Shown here: positions 1-8,003 of the stretch, one piece after another | Numbering within the stretch: position 1 is the stretch's first letter | Layout: each line of letters begins with the position of its first letter | Assembly: GCF_036345915.1 (NCBI RefSeq) | Contig: NZ_CP107785.1 | Location: 7,130,001-7,194,000, forward strand | Direction of reading: 5' to 3' | Origin: Nocardia sp. NBC_00565 | GTDB taxonomy: Bacteria; Actinomycetota; Actinomycetes; Mycobacteriales; Mycobacteriaceae | Length of the DNA stretch: 64,000 nt | Position numbers and translations under genes: made by a program | Notes under the pieces: model-generated | Told to the model about the DNA's origin: nothing | The model's database searches: none | The model's input: the letters and a program-made list of their open reading frames with translations, nothing else

Positions 1-303
1 GCCGCCCGTTCCGGTCACCCAGGTCAGCTCGACCAACTGGTCCGGGTTCAGGCGCAGGAAACGTCCGTAGTGTGGGCTGCGCATGCCCTGGTAGTCGGTT
101 TCGAAGAAGAACGGCTCGTTCACCGCGGGACGCATGAGCACCGAGCCGGGAGCCGCGAACCAGTGGTCGAACTGCTCGGTCCAGGCCCGGTACAGCACCG
201 GCGCCGATGCGACCATCATGCGCTCGACTTCGAGCCCATAGGGCCGCGACGACAGATCTGGTACCCGCACTGGTTCGACCATATTTCGGACTGTACCGCG
301 CAT
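1..303 (-). CDS. SRPBCC / AHSA1-type protein (3' part cut by window edge)
   Basis: The minus-strand frame opens at ATG 303, which has a GGAG-type ribosome site, and runs off the left edge after about 100 codons. The translation has the look of the START/Bet v1-like AHSA1 group: a segment around residues 36-44 reading APVLYRAWT followed by [11 protein letters not shown], then a first strand pattern rich in F, Y and R. Such proteins bind hydrophobic ligands or act as Hsp90-ATPase-activator homologues; the ligand cannot be read here. It follows the SMR gene with only 2 bp between stop and start, so the two are probably co-transcribed. The family call is from sequence character only, and the C-terminal helix is missing. 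Confidence 0.6.
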   Translation of the reverse strand, partial: MRGTVRNMVEPVRVPDLSSRPYGLEVERMMVASAPVLYRAWTEQFDHWFAAPGSVLMRPAVNEPFFFETDYQGMRSPHYGRFLRLNPDQLVELTWVTGTGG

Positions 304-305
304 AC

Positions 306-626
306 TCACTCCGGATTGGTGACGCGCGCCAGCACGATGCCGCCGAGTATCAGCGACAGCGACAGCAGCCGACCCGCACTCATCGGATCCTTGTTGACTA
401 CGATGCCGAGGCCGATGGCGCCGACCGCGCCGATACCGGTGAAGATCGCGTAGGCGGTGCCGACCGGCAGCGTCTGCATCGCCCGCGACAGCAGGTACAC
501 CGAGACCGCGCCGAGCACGAAGCAGATGACGGTGGGGATGAGACGGGTGAAGTTCTCCGTCGGCTTGATGCTCTGCGACCAGATGATCTCCACCAGCCCG
601 GCGAGGCCGAGGACGATCCAATTCAT
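306..626 (-). CDS. SMR-family small multidrug/guanidinium exporter (SugE/Gdx-like)
   Basis: A 106-residue protein with four predicted membrane helices, the normal size of small multidrug resistance transporters, which work as antiparallel dimers exchanging cations for protons. The essential glutamate is present at position 13 in the first helix, followed by Lys21 and a GF-like turn. The family signature [16 protein letters not shown] lies near residues 54-69. SugE/Gdx and EmrE types differ by few residues; the SIKPTENF segment resembles the SugE/Gdx side more, but substrate assignment is inference. The ATG at 626 has GGAG seven bases upstream. It is followed at once by the SRPBCC gene and preceded by a dispersed hairpin repeat. 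Confidence 0.85.
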   Translation of the reverse strand: MNWIVLGLAGLVEIIWSQSIKPTENFTRLIPTVICFVLGAVSVYLLSRAMQTLPVGTAYAIFTGIGAVGAIGLGIVVNKDPMSAGRLLSLSLILGGIVLARVTNPE

Positions 627-653
627 CTAAGTACTCCGATCATGTCGCTAGCG

Positions 654-689
654 GATCATTTCGAGCGACCTGCAAGCAGTCGCTAGCGG
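654..689. repeat. Dispersed hairpin repeat R2, copy between azoR and the SMR gene
   Basis: The core reads GATCATTTCGAGCGACC then TGCAAGCAGTCGCTAGCGG. It matches the 36-bp units found three times in tandem at 18560-18667 and once at 46614-46649. The inner part folds as GCGAC(C)TGC-AA-GCAGTCGC with one bulged base. The azoR stop codon (683-685) lies inside it. A partial second copy (GTCGCTAGCGG) lies just to its left. Confidence 0.85.
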
Positions 690-1327
690 TGGGCCAGCCT
701 ACGGACGGATTCCATTGCGGCGGAGTAGGACTCGTCGTGCTTGCCGCGCAGCTGCGCGAGCGCCGGGTCCTGCCTGGCATTGGCGAGTTCCACATTGACG
801 AAAACGGTGTCGGTGACGGCGAAGTTGCCCGCGAAGAAGTCCCGCAGGTAGCGCTCCTGGTAGTCGAAGGCGGCCTTGGGCGCACCGGGCGAGTACGCCC
901 CACCGCGCGCGGTGACGACAACGAATCGCCTGTCTCCCAGGGACATTCGCGGAAAAGTCACCTGATCGAGCCAGGCCTTGAGCGCGGCCGGAATCGAATA
1001 GTTGTACATCGGGGTACCGATCAGGATCACCTCGGCGGCCAGCACCTCGGCCAGCAGTGGCCGCACGATCGCCCAAGCGGCGGCTTGTTCAGGGGTGCGG
1101 ACCAGTTCGGCGAGGCGGCTCAGGTCGGTCGTCGGCTGCGCGAGTGCGGCGTCACACAGTTCGGTCCACGCCTCGTCGATGAAGGGCACCGGCTGGGCCG
1201 CCAGATCGCGGTAGATGTAGCCGCCCGCCGGATTCTCGGCGCGCCACGCCTCGCCGAATTCGGCACTCAGTTCCCGGCTGATGGAACGGCTCCGGGCGCT
1301 GGCATCCAGGTGCAACAACGTGCTCAT
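683..1327 (-). CDS. azoR: FMN-dependent NADH:quinone oxidoreductase / azoreductase
   Basis: 214 residues starting at ATG 1327, which has AGAAGAGG upstream; a longer frame to 1411 would run through the operator. The protein is flavodoxin-like: an N-terminal LLHLDASAR strand-loop that binds the FMN phosphate, and the family motif GTPMYNYSIPAALKAW near residues 95-110. Such enzymes reduce quinones and azo compounds by two-electron transfer from NAD(P)H in the cytosol. It is divergent from a TetR regulator with two copies of one palindrome in between, so it is very likely repressed by that protein and induced by an electrophile or quinone. The 3' end runs into repeat R2. Confidence 0.9.
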   Translation of the reverse strand: MSTLLHLDASARSRSISRELSAEFGEAWRAENPAGGYIYRDLAAQPVPFIDEAWTELCDAALAQPTTDLSRLAELVRTPEQAAAWAIVRPLLAEVLAAEVILIGTPMYNYSIPAALKAWLDQVTFPRMSLGDRRFVVVTARGGAYSPGAPKAAFDYQERYLRDFFAGNFAVTDTVFVNVELANARQDPALAQLRGKHDESYSAAMESVRRLAHR

Positions 1328-1364
1328 GATCGGCCTCTTCTGATAGCGACAGCAGGTCTCGCAT

Positions 1365-1385
1365 AAGTGGACATTACGTCCACTT
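1365..1385. promoter_or_regulatory. TetR-family operator, copy 1
   Basis: Perfect palindrome AAGTGGAC-ATTAC-GTCCACTT with 8-bp arms in the azoR/TetR intergenic region, nearer azoR. Its half-sites recur in copy 2, which supports a shared regulator. Confidence 0.8.
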
Positions 1386-1409
1386 GTCGATGAGATCGAC
1401 TCTAGCGAC

Positions 1410-1430
1410 AACCGGACACAATGTCCATTT
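1410..1430. promoter_or_regulatory. TetR-family operator, copy 2
   Basis: Read on the minus strand this is AAATGGACATTGTGTCCGGTT, matching copy 1 at 16 of 21 positions with the same GGACATT core. It lies 28 bp before the regulator's start and so probably gives autoregulation. Confidence 0.75.
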
Positions 1431-1458
1431 ACCTCGGAAATCGAGTACAGTCGGGACC

Positions 1459-2064
1459 ATGAACAGCGATATGGACCTGCTCAGCGGGCATTCGACGGCG
1501 GAATCCGCGGCGCCGGCCGAGCGCGCTGACGCGGCCCGCAACCGGGCCAAGGTGCTCGCCGCGGCCGCCGAACTGTTCGCTACCCGGGATCCGCGCACCG
1601 TCACGATGGACGACATCGCCAAGGCGGCGGGGGTCGGGCGCGGCACGCTGTATCGCCGCTATCCGGATAAGAATTCGATCGCCGTCGCACTACTGGACGA
1701 ACACGAACGCGCCCTGCAGGAGAAGTTGCTGCGCGGTGCGCCGCCGCTCGGCCCCGGCGCCGCACCCGCCGAGCGGCTGGCCGCTTTCTACGCCGCGATG
1801 GTCGAATTGCTGGACGGGCACGCGGATCTGGTGCTCGGCGCGGAGACCGGCGGTGCGCGGTTCGCGACCGGCGCGTACGGATTCTGGTATCTGCACGTGC
1901 GATCGCTACTGGTGGCCGCGGATGTCGAGGAGCCGGACGCGATGGTCGATCCGTTGCTCGCACCGCTGGCCGCCGAGGTCTACCAGCAGCAGCGCGAACG
2001 GGGACTCACCTCCGCACAGATCACGGCGGCCCTGACCGGGATGGCCCGTGCCGTACTGCGATGA
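1459..2064 (+). CDS. TetR-family transcriptional regulator of the azoreductase
   Basis: 201 residues from ATG 1459. The N-terminal helix-turn-helix region is clear: residues 19-65 contain NRAKVLAAAAELF, then TMDDIAKAAGVGRGTLYRRY, the usual TetR DNA-recognition segment. The C-terminal ligand domain is not recognisable. It is transcribed away from azoR across a gap holding two near-identical palindromes, the usual layout of a repressor of a divergent detoxification gene plus itself. An in-frame upstream start at 1384 would place coding sequence over the operators and is not preferred. A long-armed inverted repeat follows the gene. Confidence 0.9.
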   Translation: MNSDMDLLSGHSTAESAAPAERADAARNRAKVLAAAAELFATRDPRTVTMDDIAKAAGVGRGTLYRRYPDKNSIAVALLDEHERALQEKLLRGAPPLGPGAAPAERLAAFYAAMVELLDGHADLVLGAETGGARFATGAYGFWYLHVRSLLVAADVEEPDAMVDPLLAPLAAEVYQQQRERGLTSAQITAALTGMARAVLR

Positions 2065-2077
2065 GCGAACGCAAGAG

Positions 2078-2121
2078 CACCGAAACCGCTGACGAACTGT
2101 TGTCCACCAACGGTTTCGGTG
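2078..2121. terminator. Bidirectional terminator-like inverted repeat
   Basis: Arms CACCGAAACCG and CGGTTTCGGTG are perfectly complementary over 11 bp around a 22-base loop. It lies between two convergent genes, the TetR regulator (plus) and the ABC permease (minus). No U-tract is present. Confidence 0.55.
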
Positions 2122-2130
2122 TCCCGGGTG

Positions 2131-2994
2131 TCAGACGATATCGCGCCGCCGCACCAGCCACATCGTGGCCGCCACGAAGAGCGCGACGTAGGCCACCAGC
2201 GCGATGAGCGACTGTGTCCGCGACAAGATGTCCAGCACCCCCGGCGTCGATGGCCCCTCCACCGTCCGCATCGCCCCGGCCATCGAGCCCGCCGCGGTGC
2301 CGGGCAGATGATCGGTGATCACCTTGATCGGACTGAAGATCGCCGCCACGCCGCGCAACAGGTTCTCCACCACCAGCACCCAGACCAGACCGAGGCCGAC
2401 GGCCAGTGCCGGACCGCGGGCGATCGCCCCGATCAGCGCACCCGCCAGCGTCCACATTCCGAGAATCGCTGTGCCGGTGATGATTCCGTTCGCCGCCTGG
2501 CCCAATCCCGGCAATGCGAGAGACTGCGATTGCGTGGTCGCGATGATCGAGGCGACGCCGATATCGGCCACGAACGCGACGCCCACCAGCGCGACAACCG
2601 TGAGCGCCAGGCTGATCAGCGCACCGCTGATCGCAGTGGTCCGCGACGGCCCCTGGGTGAGCACGGTTTTCCAAGTGCCCCAGCCATATCCGCTGCCGAT
2701 GGTCAGCGCGCCGAGAATGAGCATCAGCGCACCACCGAACATCGCCATGCCCTGAGTGAATACCTCCGGCACCGCCGCAGGCAGCATCTGGTGCAGCAGA
2801 ACGTCTTTCGGCAAACCATTGGACATCGTCTTCATATCGCCCGAGGAGTAGGCGAGGTAATTGAAGAGGTAGGAGAACGTCAGATTCAACAGAATCCAGG
2901 TTCCGAGAATGATCCAGAACGCCGGCCACTTACGCAGTCGCAGCATTTCCGCTTTCGTGCTCGCCATCAGGTCTTTCATTGTCTGCCCGTTCAT
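2131..2994 (-). CDS. ABC transporter permease (ABC-2 type)
   Basis: 287 residues with about six hydrophobic segments: near residues 25-50 after a basic RLRKWPAFW stretch, then around 95-125, 145-170, 185-205, 210-230 and 255-280. It has the pattern of ABC-2-type permeases that work with a single DRR/CcmA-like ATPase. The start ATG overlaps the ATPase stop by four bases (ATGA), so translation is coupled and the two form one exporter. The substrate is unknown. The pair sits beside a two-component system in the opposite direction, an arrangement common for exporters of peptides or drugs controlled by DesK/NarL systems, but control here is only inferred. Confidence 0.85.
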   Translation of the reverse strand: MNGQTMKDLMASTKAEMLRLRKWPAFWIILGTWILLNLTFSYLFNYLAYSSGDMKTMSNGLPKDVLLHQMLPAAVPEVFTQGMAMFGGALMLILGALTIGSGYGWGTWKTVLTQGPSRTTAISGALISLALTVVALVGVAFVADIGVASIIATTQSQSLALPGLGQAANGIITGTAILGMWTLAGALIGAIARGPALAVGLGLVWVLVVENLLRGVAAIFSPIKVITDHLPGTAAGSMAGAMRTVEGPSTPGVLDILSRTQSLIALVAYVALFVAATMWLVRRRDIV

Positions 2995-3893
2995 TTCACC
3001 GGCTCCAGTTGGGTCATTTCGAAGAACACTTCTTCCAGGGACTTCTCATCGGTCCGCAGTTCCAGCAGATCCGCGCCGGATTCGACGACCGCGCGGGCGA
3101 CCATCGGGGCGGTGGCCGCACCGGCCTCGATCCGAATACCGCCCGCGGTCAACATCGCCGAACGCTCGCCGACCACGCGGCGCACTGCGGGGAATGCCAC
3201 CTCCAGCGGTTCGGCCCGGAGCAAAAGCGAAGAGGCGCCGCGCAATTCGGCGACAGTGGATTCGGTCAGCAGCTTGCCACCGGAAATAACGCCGACGCGA
3301 TCGCAGATCTCCTGCACCTCGCTCAGCATGTGGCTGGACAGCAATACCGTATGGCCATCACTGGCGAGAGTCGTGATGAGCTCACGCATTTCGGCCATGC
3401 CCTGCGGGTCGAGGCCGTTGGTCGGCTCGTCCAGGATCAGCAGATCGGGATGGCCGAGCAGGGCCGCGCCGACACCTAGGCGCTGCTTCATGCCAAGGGA
3501 ATAAGTGCGGAACTTGTCGTCGGCGCGGTTGGCGAGGCCGACACGATCGAGCGCCTCCTCGACGTCGGCGCGGTCGAGGCCGCGGTACTTCGCGAGTACC
3601 CGCAGGTTGTCGCGGCCGGAGAGGTAGGGGTAGAAGCCCGGCCCCTCGATGAGGACACCGATGCGGCGCACTACCGCCGGATCGCCCGGGGTATGCCCCA
3701 GCACGGTGGCGGTGCCGGCACTGGGCCGGATCAACCCGACCAGCATGCGCAGCGTGGTCGTCTTGCCCGCTCCGTTCGGACCGAGGAAGCCGTAGATCTC
3801 GCCGCGCGCGACGTTCATGTGCACGCCCTCGACGGCGGTGTGGGTGCCGTAGCGTTTGGTCAGCCCTGCGGTGACCACGATGGAATCTGTCAT
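2991..3893 (-). CDS. ABC transporter ATP-binding protein
   Basis: 300 residues from ATG 3893. It shows the Walker A motif GPNGAGKTTTLRML near residues 39-52, the signature LGMKQRLGVGAALL, Walker B LLILDEPTNGLDPQGM, and the switch histidine in LLSSHMLSEV. The C-terminal 80 residues have the DUF4162-like ending (TDEKSLEEVFFEMT) of drug/lipid exporter ATPases. It powers the permease encoded just downstream with an ATGA overlap. A longer frame to 4160 exists but lacks similarity and would overlap the divergent kinase start, so 3893 is preferred. Confidence 0.92.
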   Translation of the reverse strand: MTDSIVVTAGLTKRYGTHTAVEGVHMNVARGEIYGFLGPNGAGKTTTLRMLVGLIRPSAGTATVLGHTPGDPAVVRRIGVLIEGPGFYPYLSGRDNLRVLAKYRGLDRADVEEALDRVGLANRADDKFRTYSLGMKQRLGVGAALLGHPDLLILDEPTNGLDPQGMAEMRELITTLASDGHTVLLSSHMLSEVQEICDRVGVISGGKLLTESTVAELRGASSLLLRAEPLEVAFPAVRRVVGERSAMLTAGGIRIEAGAATAPMVARAVVESGADLLELRTDEKSLEEVFFEMTQLEPVK

Positions 3894-4037
3894 GCACCGA
3901 GAATCCGCCCCGACCAGGGCTGACACATCCGTCGCGCGGCGACGTTCGACATACGCACACAGGACTACGTGCATCGACTTCCACACATACGTAGCGCGGC
4001 GGACGTCTGGCGGCGTTGCGGCTAATAGGCTGCATGT

Positions 4038-5348
4038 GTGACAGCGCCAGGGGAATCGAAACGTGGCCCGGTCGTTCAGGACTGGGTCCTCGCGTTCGTC
4101 GTCGGGGTGATCCAGGTCGCCGGGGGGCGCGGCGCCAATCTGAGCCAGACCGGAGTGCACTCGCTCGACGTGTTCGGCTACGTGCTGTTGCTGGTCGGTC
4201 CGATGGCGTTGCCGCTACGCCGCCCGTACCCGCTGCCGGTCCTGCTCGTGACGATCACGTCCTGCGCGGTGTACCTGCTGCGCGGCTACGGCTACGGCCC
4301 GATCTTCGTATCGCTGGTGATCGCCTTCCTCACCGCCGCGATCGTCGGATCACGCTGGTGGACCTATCCACTCGCGCCGATCGGCTATCTCGCACTGGTC
4401 TGGCCACTGCCGACCATGATCGGGCACCCGGCCGACCCACGGCTCGCATTCGGCATGATCGCCTGGCTCGGTGTGCTCGTCGCGATCGCCGAGGGCATCC
4501 GCCAGCGCAAGGCGGCACTGGTGGCGCGCAGGCAGCGGGCCGAGGCGGCACGCCGCGACGAGGAGGCACAGCGCGAGCGGCGGGCCAGCGAGGAGCGGCT
4601 CGCGATAGCGCGCGAGTTGCACGACGTGCTGGCGCATAGCCTTTCGCTGATCAACGTGCAGTCCTCGGTGGCGCTCGAGCTCTTCGACAAAAAGCCGGAA
4701 CAGGCCGAATCCGCGCTTGCCGCGATCAAATCGGCGAGCAAGGACGCGCTGGCCGAAGTGCATACGCTGCTGCACGCGATCCGCAGCGGCAGCCCGACGC
4801 CCGTCGCGCCGGACGAGCCGGCCGTTGACGCCGAGCGCACCCCCGAATCCACCACCGACCGCCGAGATTCCGAACGGACCCAAGACAATTCGGTAGTCGC
4901 CGAGGCACCGCCGCGACCCGCCGCCCCGCGGAGCCCGGCGCCGAGCATCGAGGATCTGGACGCACTGCTCCAGCGCGCCCGCGCGGCCGGCCTCACCGTC
5001 GACACCCGCGTCATCGGCACCGCACACAAACTGCCCAGCGTCGTCGATGTGGCGGCGGCGCGCATCATCCAGGAGTCGCTGACCAACGTGGTGCGCCACG
5101 CGCCCGGCGCCCCCGCCGCGGTGACCGTGCGCTACGCCGCGGACTCGGTCGAGATCACCATCGACAACGCCCGCAGCCCCGGGACACAATCGAAGTCCGG
5201 ACCGGGCGGCGGCAATGGCATCCTCGGCATGCGCGAGCGCGCGCACGCCCTCGGCGGCCAGCTCATCGCGGGTCCGCGGCCCAGCGGCGGGTTCCGGGTG
5301 GTGGCTCGGCTACCGTCCCAGGTGGGGGCTCAGGAGGAGGCCAGATGA
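4038..5348 (+). CDS. Two-component sensor histidine kinase (DesK / HisKA_3 type)
   Basis: 436 residues from GTG 4038. The first 150 residues form about five membrane helices. A charged coiled region follows (residues 155-190), then the HisKA_3 dimerisation box RELHDVLAHSL with the phospho-acceptor His195. After an acidic, low-complexity insert of about 60 residues (approximately 255-315), the ATPase domain has the N-box (IIQESLTNVVRHA) and a GGGNGILGMRERA G-box. The stop overlaps the response regulator start by four bases. The insert between HisKA_3 and HATPase is longer than usual. Its likely target is the ABC exporter transcribed divergently; the 144-bp gap would hold both promoters. Confidence 0.9.
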   Translation: MTAPGESKRGPVVQDWVLAFVVGVIQVAGGRGANLSQTGVHSLDVFGYVLLLVGPMALPLRRPYPLPVLLVTITSCAVYLLRGYGYGPIFVSLVIAFLTAAIVGSRWWTYPLAPIGYLALVWPLPTMIGHPADPRLAFGMIAWLGVLVAIAEGIRQRKAALVARRQRAEAARRDEEAQRERRASEERLAIARELHDVLAHSLSLINVQSSVALELFDKKPEQAESALAAIKSASKDALAEVHTLLHAIRSGSPTPVAPDEPAVDAERTPESTTDRRDSERTQDNSVVAEAPPRPAAPRSPAPSIEDLDALLQRARAAGLTVDTRVIGTAHKLPSVVDVAAARIIQESLTNVVRHAPGAPAAVTVRYAADSVEITIDNARSPGTQSKSGPGGGNGILGMRERAHALGGQLIAGPRPSGGFRVVARLPSQVGAQEEAR

Positions 5349-5401
5349 ATACAGGATCGCAAGGCGATTCGATGCGGGGTGGCGGCCGGGAGACGGGCGG
5401 G
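5345..5401 (+). repeat. Repeat R3, copy 1: 19-codon leader at an ATGA junction
   Basis: From ATG onward the first 57 nt of the response regulator closely match the first 57 nt of folB (minus strand, 23193-23137). The last 38 nt share GCGATTCGAT, then GGGGTGGCGGCCGGGAG with a few changes. Both copies encode [17 protein letters not shown] peptides (GDSMRGGGRETGG here), and both begin exactly at a four-base stop/start overlap. Confidence 0.75.
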
Positions 5402-6058
5402 CTCCGAGTATTGGTTGCCGACGATCAAGCCTTGGTGCGCGGCGGGTTCGTCGCGCTGCTCGACGCACAGGACGGCATCGAAGTGGTCGGCGAGGCCGAT
5501 AATGGCGAGCAGGCCGTCCGGATGACCCGCAGCCTGACCCCCGATGTGGTCCTGATGGATATCAGAATGCCGGTCCTGGACGGCCTGGCCGCCACCAGGA
5601 TGATCGCCGAGGATCCGAAACTCGCCGAGGTCAAGGTGGTCGTCCTGACCACCTTCGAACTGGACGAATACGTCTTCGAGGCAATGCGCGCCGGCGCGAC
5701 GGGTTTCCTGGTCAAACACACCGAACCAGCCGACCTCGTGCGCGCCATCCGGGTGGTCGCCGCGGGCGACGCGCTGCTCTCCCCCGGCGTCACCCGCCGC
5801 CTCATCGCCGAATTCTCCGCCCACGCCAAACAACCCCCGCCCGCCGCGTTCACCGAACTCACCGACCGCGAACGCGAGGTGATGGCCCTCGTCGCCGAGG
5901 GCCTCACCAACGCCGAAATCGGCGAACGCCTCTTCATGAGCCCCGCCACCGCCCGCACCCACGTCAGCCGCATCCTGATGAAACTCGACGCCCGCGACCG
6001 CACCCAGTTGGTCGTGATGGCCTACGAATCCGGCCTGGTCCGCCCCGGCTGGCAGTAG
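5345..6058 (+). CDS. NarL/LuxR-type response regulator
   Basis: 237 residues. The receiver domain spans roughly residues 20-140 with the acidic pair D26-D27, phospho-acceptor Asp72 in VVLMDIRMP, the switch threonine in VVVLTTF and Lys in FLVKHTEP. The C-terminal LuxR helix-turn-helix spans about 165-230 (ELTDREREVMALVAEGLTNAEI and TARTHVSRILMKL). The first 19 codons are not part of the receiver fold and match the start of folB at DNA level (repeat R3). The start overlaps the kinase stop as ATGA. It probably controls the neighbouring ABC exporter. Confidence 0.92.
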   Translation: MNTGSQGDSMRGGGRETGGLRVLVADDQALVRGGFVALLDAQDGIEVVGEADNGEQAVRMTRSLTPDVVLMDIRMPVLDGLAATRMIAEDPKLAEVKVVVLTTFELDEYVFEAMRAGATGFLVKHTEPADLVRAIRVVAAGDALLSPGVTRRLIAEFSAHAKQPPPAAFTELTDREREVMALVAEGLTNAEIGERLFMSPATARTHVSRILMKLDARDRTQLVVMAYESGLVRPGWQ

Positions 6059-6306
6059 CACTCGAGCACGCGGCAAGTCTGCTCGCGCGGTGATTCGGTC
6101 GGCGCTCGTCACACCTCGCAACCTCGTGCGAGAACCTAGGTAGTGAGCCTGCGGCCACGGCAAGCGGCCATACGCACGCACCGGCAATAATTCAGAAAAC
6201 GATGTTGGGTGAGCCGCGTCACCGAGTAGCAAATATCGAGTAGACGGCATTCGCTGCACCCATCACCTACGCATGCAGGCGTAGGGCGAATATCGTCGAG
6301 AGGCCG

Positions 6307-7170
6307 ATGCCCGGAAAGGCTCACAACGAGCATGGTTGGGGCATGAACATTTTCACACAGCCCGCGGCCATGACCTTCGGAATCGTCATCACACCGCGTT
6401 CGGGCGCCGAATGGGCCCGTGCGGCACAGGATGCCGAGCAGCAGGGCTATCGGACGATCCTGCTTCCGGACACACTGAACACGCCATCGCCGTTCCCGGC
6501 GCTGGCGGCCGCGGCGGCGGTCACCACCATGGTGCGGGTGCGGCCGAACGTGCTGGCCGCTCCGCTGCGCAATCCGGCCGTCACCGTGCGGGAAACCGCT
6601 GCGCTGCAACTGCTTTCGGATGGACGATTCGAGCTCGGCATCGGGTCGGGGCGTCCCGATGCGAGTTCGGAGGCCGAACGGCTAGGGATGCCATGGGGTT
6701 CGGCGGCGCAGCGTCGCGAACAGCTGATAGCCACCGTACAAGCCGTTCGCGCACAGGTCGATCCGGTACCACCGGTCGTCGTTGCCGCCAACGGACCCCG
6801 AATGCTCGCCGTCGCAGCGGGTTTCGCCGATCGCATCCTGCTGGCGGCCGGACCCGAGGCCACCGAGACCGACCTTGCCGAAATGGTGCGGGTGGTGCGG
6901 GACAACACCGATCGCGATGTGCGCTTCACCCATCAGCTGGTCGGCATCGGTGACGAGCTGCCGTGCTGGCTGAGCAAGCGACTCGGCCTCACCGCGGACG
7001 GACTGCGGGCGGCCGGATCGGCGGGTGTGCTGGACGCCGATCCGATGGTTGTCGCCGAGGTGCTGGAATATCGCCGGGAGAAGTACGGGATCGATGAACT
7101 GATCGTCCCCGGCGAACTGGCCCGCGCCTTCGCCCCGGCACTGGCCCGGTTCACGAACCCGCCTGCCTGA
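6307..7170 (+). CDS. LLM-class (luciferase-like) flavin-dependent oxidoreductase
   Basis: 287 residues if started at ATG 6307 (GAGAGG close upstream), or 275 from ATG 6343. It has the TIM-barrel luciferase-like pattern: FGIVITPRSGAEWAR at the first strand, VRPNVLAAPLRNPAVTVRETAALQLLSDGRFELGIG in two steps in the middle, and GSGRPDASSEAERLGMPW after it. Relatives use FMN or F420 to oxidise small organic substrates; the cofactor cannot be decided here. It stands alone between a response regulator and a convergent vWA gene, with a strong hairpin after the stop. The roughly 250-bp gap before it holds its promoter region and nothing else I recognise. Confidence 0.85.
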   Translation: MPGKAHNEHGWGMNIFTQPAAMTFGIVITPRSGAEWARAAQDAEQQGYRTILLPDTLNTPSPFPALAAAAAVTTMVRVRPNVLAAPLRNPAVTVRETAALQLLSDGRFELGIGSGRPDASSEAERLGMPWGSAAQRREQLIATVQAVRAQVDPVPPVVVAANGPRMLAVAAGFADRILLAAGPEATETDLAEMVRVVRDNTDRDVRFTHQLVGIGDELPCWLSKRLGLTADGLRAAGSAGVLDADPMVVAEVLEYRREKYGIDELIVPGELARAFAPALARFTNPPA

Positions 7171-7183
7171 TCCGGAAACGAGA

Positions 7184-7218
7184 AATGCCGCGGTCGCGCC
7201 CCTCGCGACCGCGACATT
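7184..7218. terminator. Bidirectional hairpin terminator
   Basis: Stem CGCGGTCGCG/CGCGACCGCG around a CCCCT loop, extended past one mismatch by AATG/CATT. It lies between the convergent LLM oxidoreductase and vWA genes. Confidence 0.75.
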
Positions 7219-7231
7219 CCGGTTGGAAGAA

Positions 7232-7879
7232 CTACTTCCCGTCCGGATTGGCCGCCTTCCGCTCGGCATCGGTGAATCCATCCACAGCCTGTCCCGGCGC
7301 GGCCATGCTGCGCCGCGCCGAATATGCCGCGGCCGAAGCGAATACACCGGCGGCACCCGCGGGTGTCGCGCCATAGGTGAGCGAACGGCGTGGGTCGAAG
7401 CCCAGTGCGGAACCTACGGCCACAGCATCCATATTCGCGCCGAGGAATACGAAGTCCCAGGAGTAACTCTCCTGCTGCTGGGTGATCAGCGCCTTCACCG
7501 CCGGATGCGTCCACTCCCGACTGGAATTCTCATGCCCGTCGGTGAGCACCACGACGATCACCGTGCCGGGCCGCTCGTGCTCGGGACGCGCGGCGAGTTC
7601 GCTGCCGACGTCGGTGACGAGCCGCCCCACCGCGTCATACAGCGCCGTGCCGCCGCGCGGCTGCAGGCTCAGCGGCGGCACCGCACCGATCGGCCGATTC
7701 GCGTAGACCAGTTCGTACTCGGTATCGAACTGAGCCAACGTCACCAGCGTCGTCTTCGGCACCTTGCGCTGTTCCTCGACGTAGGCGTCGAAGCCGCCCT
7801 CGGTATCGGATTTGATCGATTGCATGGACCCCGAGCGATCCAGCAATACGGCAATCAGCGTCAGATCTGAATTCGTCAC
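7232..7879 (-). CDS. von Willebrand factor type A domain protein
   Basis: 215 residues, essentially one vWA domain. The metal-ion-dependent adhesion site is complete: DRSGSMQS with Asp14, Ser16 and Ser18, then Thr78 in PRGGTALYD and Asp114 in VVLTDGHE. No signal peptide or membrane helix, so it is probably cytosolic. The C-terminal 40 residues are alanine- and serine-rich and look disordered. Such stand-alone vWA proteins are common in actinomycetes and bind protein partners in a metal-dependent way; no partner gene (for example a MoxR ATPase) is nearby, so the role stays open. Confidence 0.85.
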   Translation of the reverse strand: MTNSDLTLIAVLLDRSGSMQSIKSDTEGGFDAYVEEQRKVPKTTLVTLAQFDTEYELVYANRPIGAVPPLSLQPRGGTALYDAVGRLVTDVGSELAARPEHERPGTVIVVVLTDGHENSSREWTHPAVKALITQQQESYSWDFVFLGANMDAVAVGSALGFDPRRSLTYGATPAGAAGVFASAAAYSARRSMAAPGQAVDGFTDAERKAANPDGK

Positions 7880-7953
7880 CTAGCACCCCCGTGTCGGAAA
7901 TTCGATGAACGCTCCCCACGGTACGCCGCTGCTCACACCGCGGGCACGAACGA

Positions 7954-7990
7954 AAAATGCCGCCCACCGGAAATTGGTGGGCGGCATTTT
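7954..7990 (-). terminator. Rho-independent terminator of clpC1 (works both ways)
   Basis: Perfect 15-bp arms AAAATGCCGCCCACC/GGTGGGCGGCATTTT with a 7-base loop, 14 bp past the clpC1 stop. A/T runs flank the stem on both sides, so it ends transcription on the minus strand with a U-run. Confidence 0.9.
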
Positions 7991-8003
7991 CGAGCCGTGA
8001 GAC

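Noticed and set aside
2061..2130. ATGAGCGAACGCAAGAGC frame overlapping the TetR stop, resembling the R1 start (MSERKS)
   Set aside because: Only the first four codons resemble R1; it contains a terminator hairpin and runs into the permease antisense, so it is not a copy.
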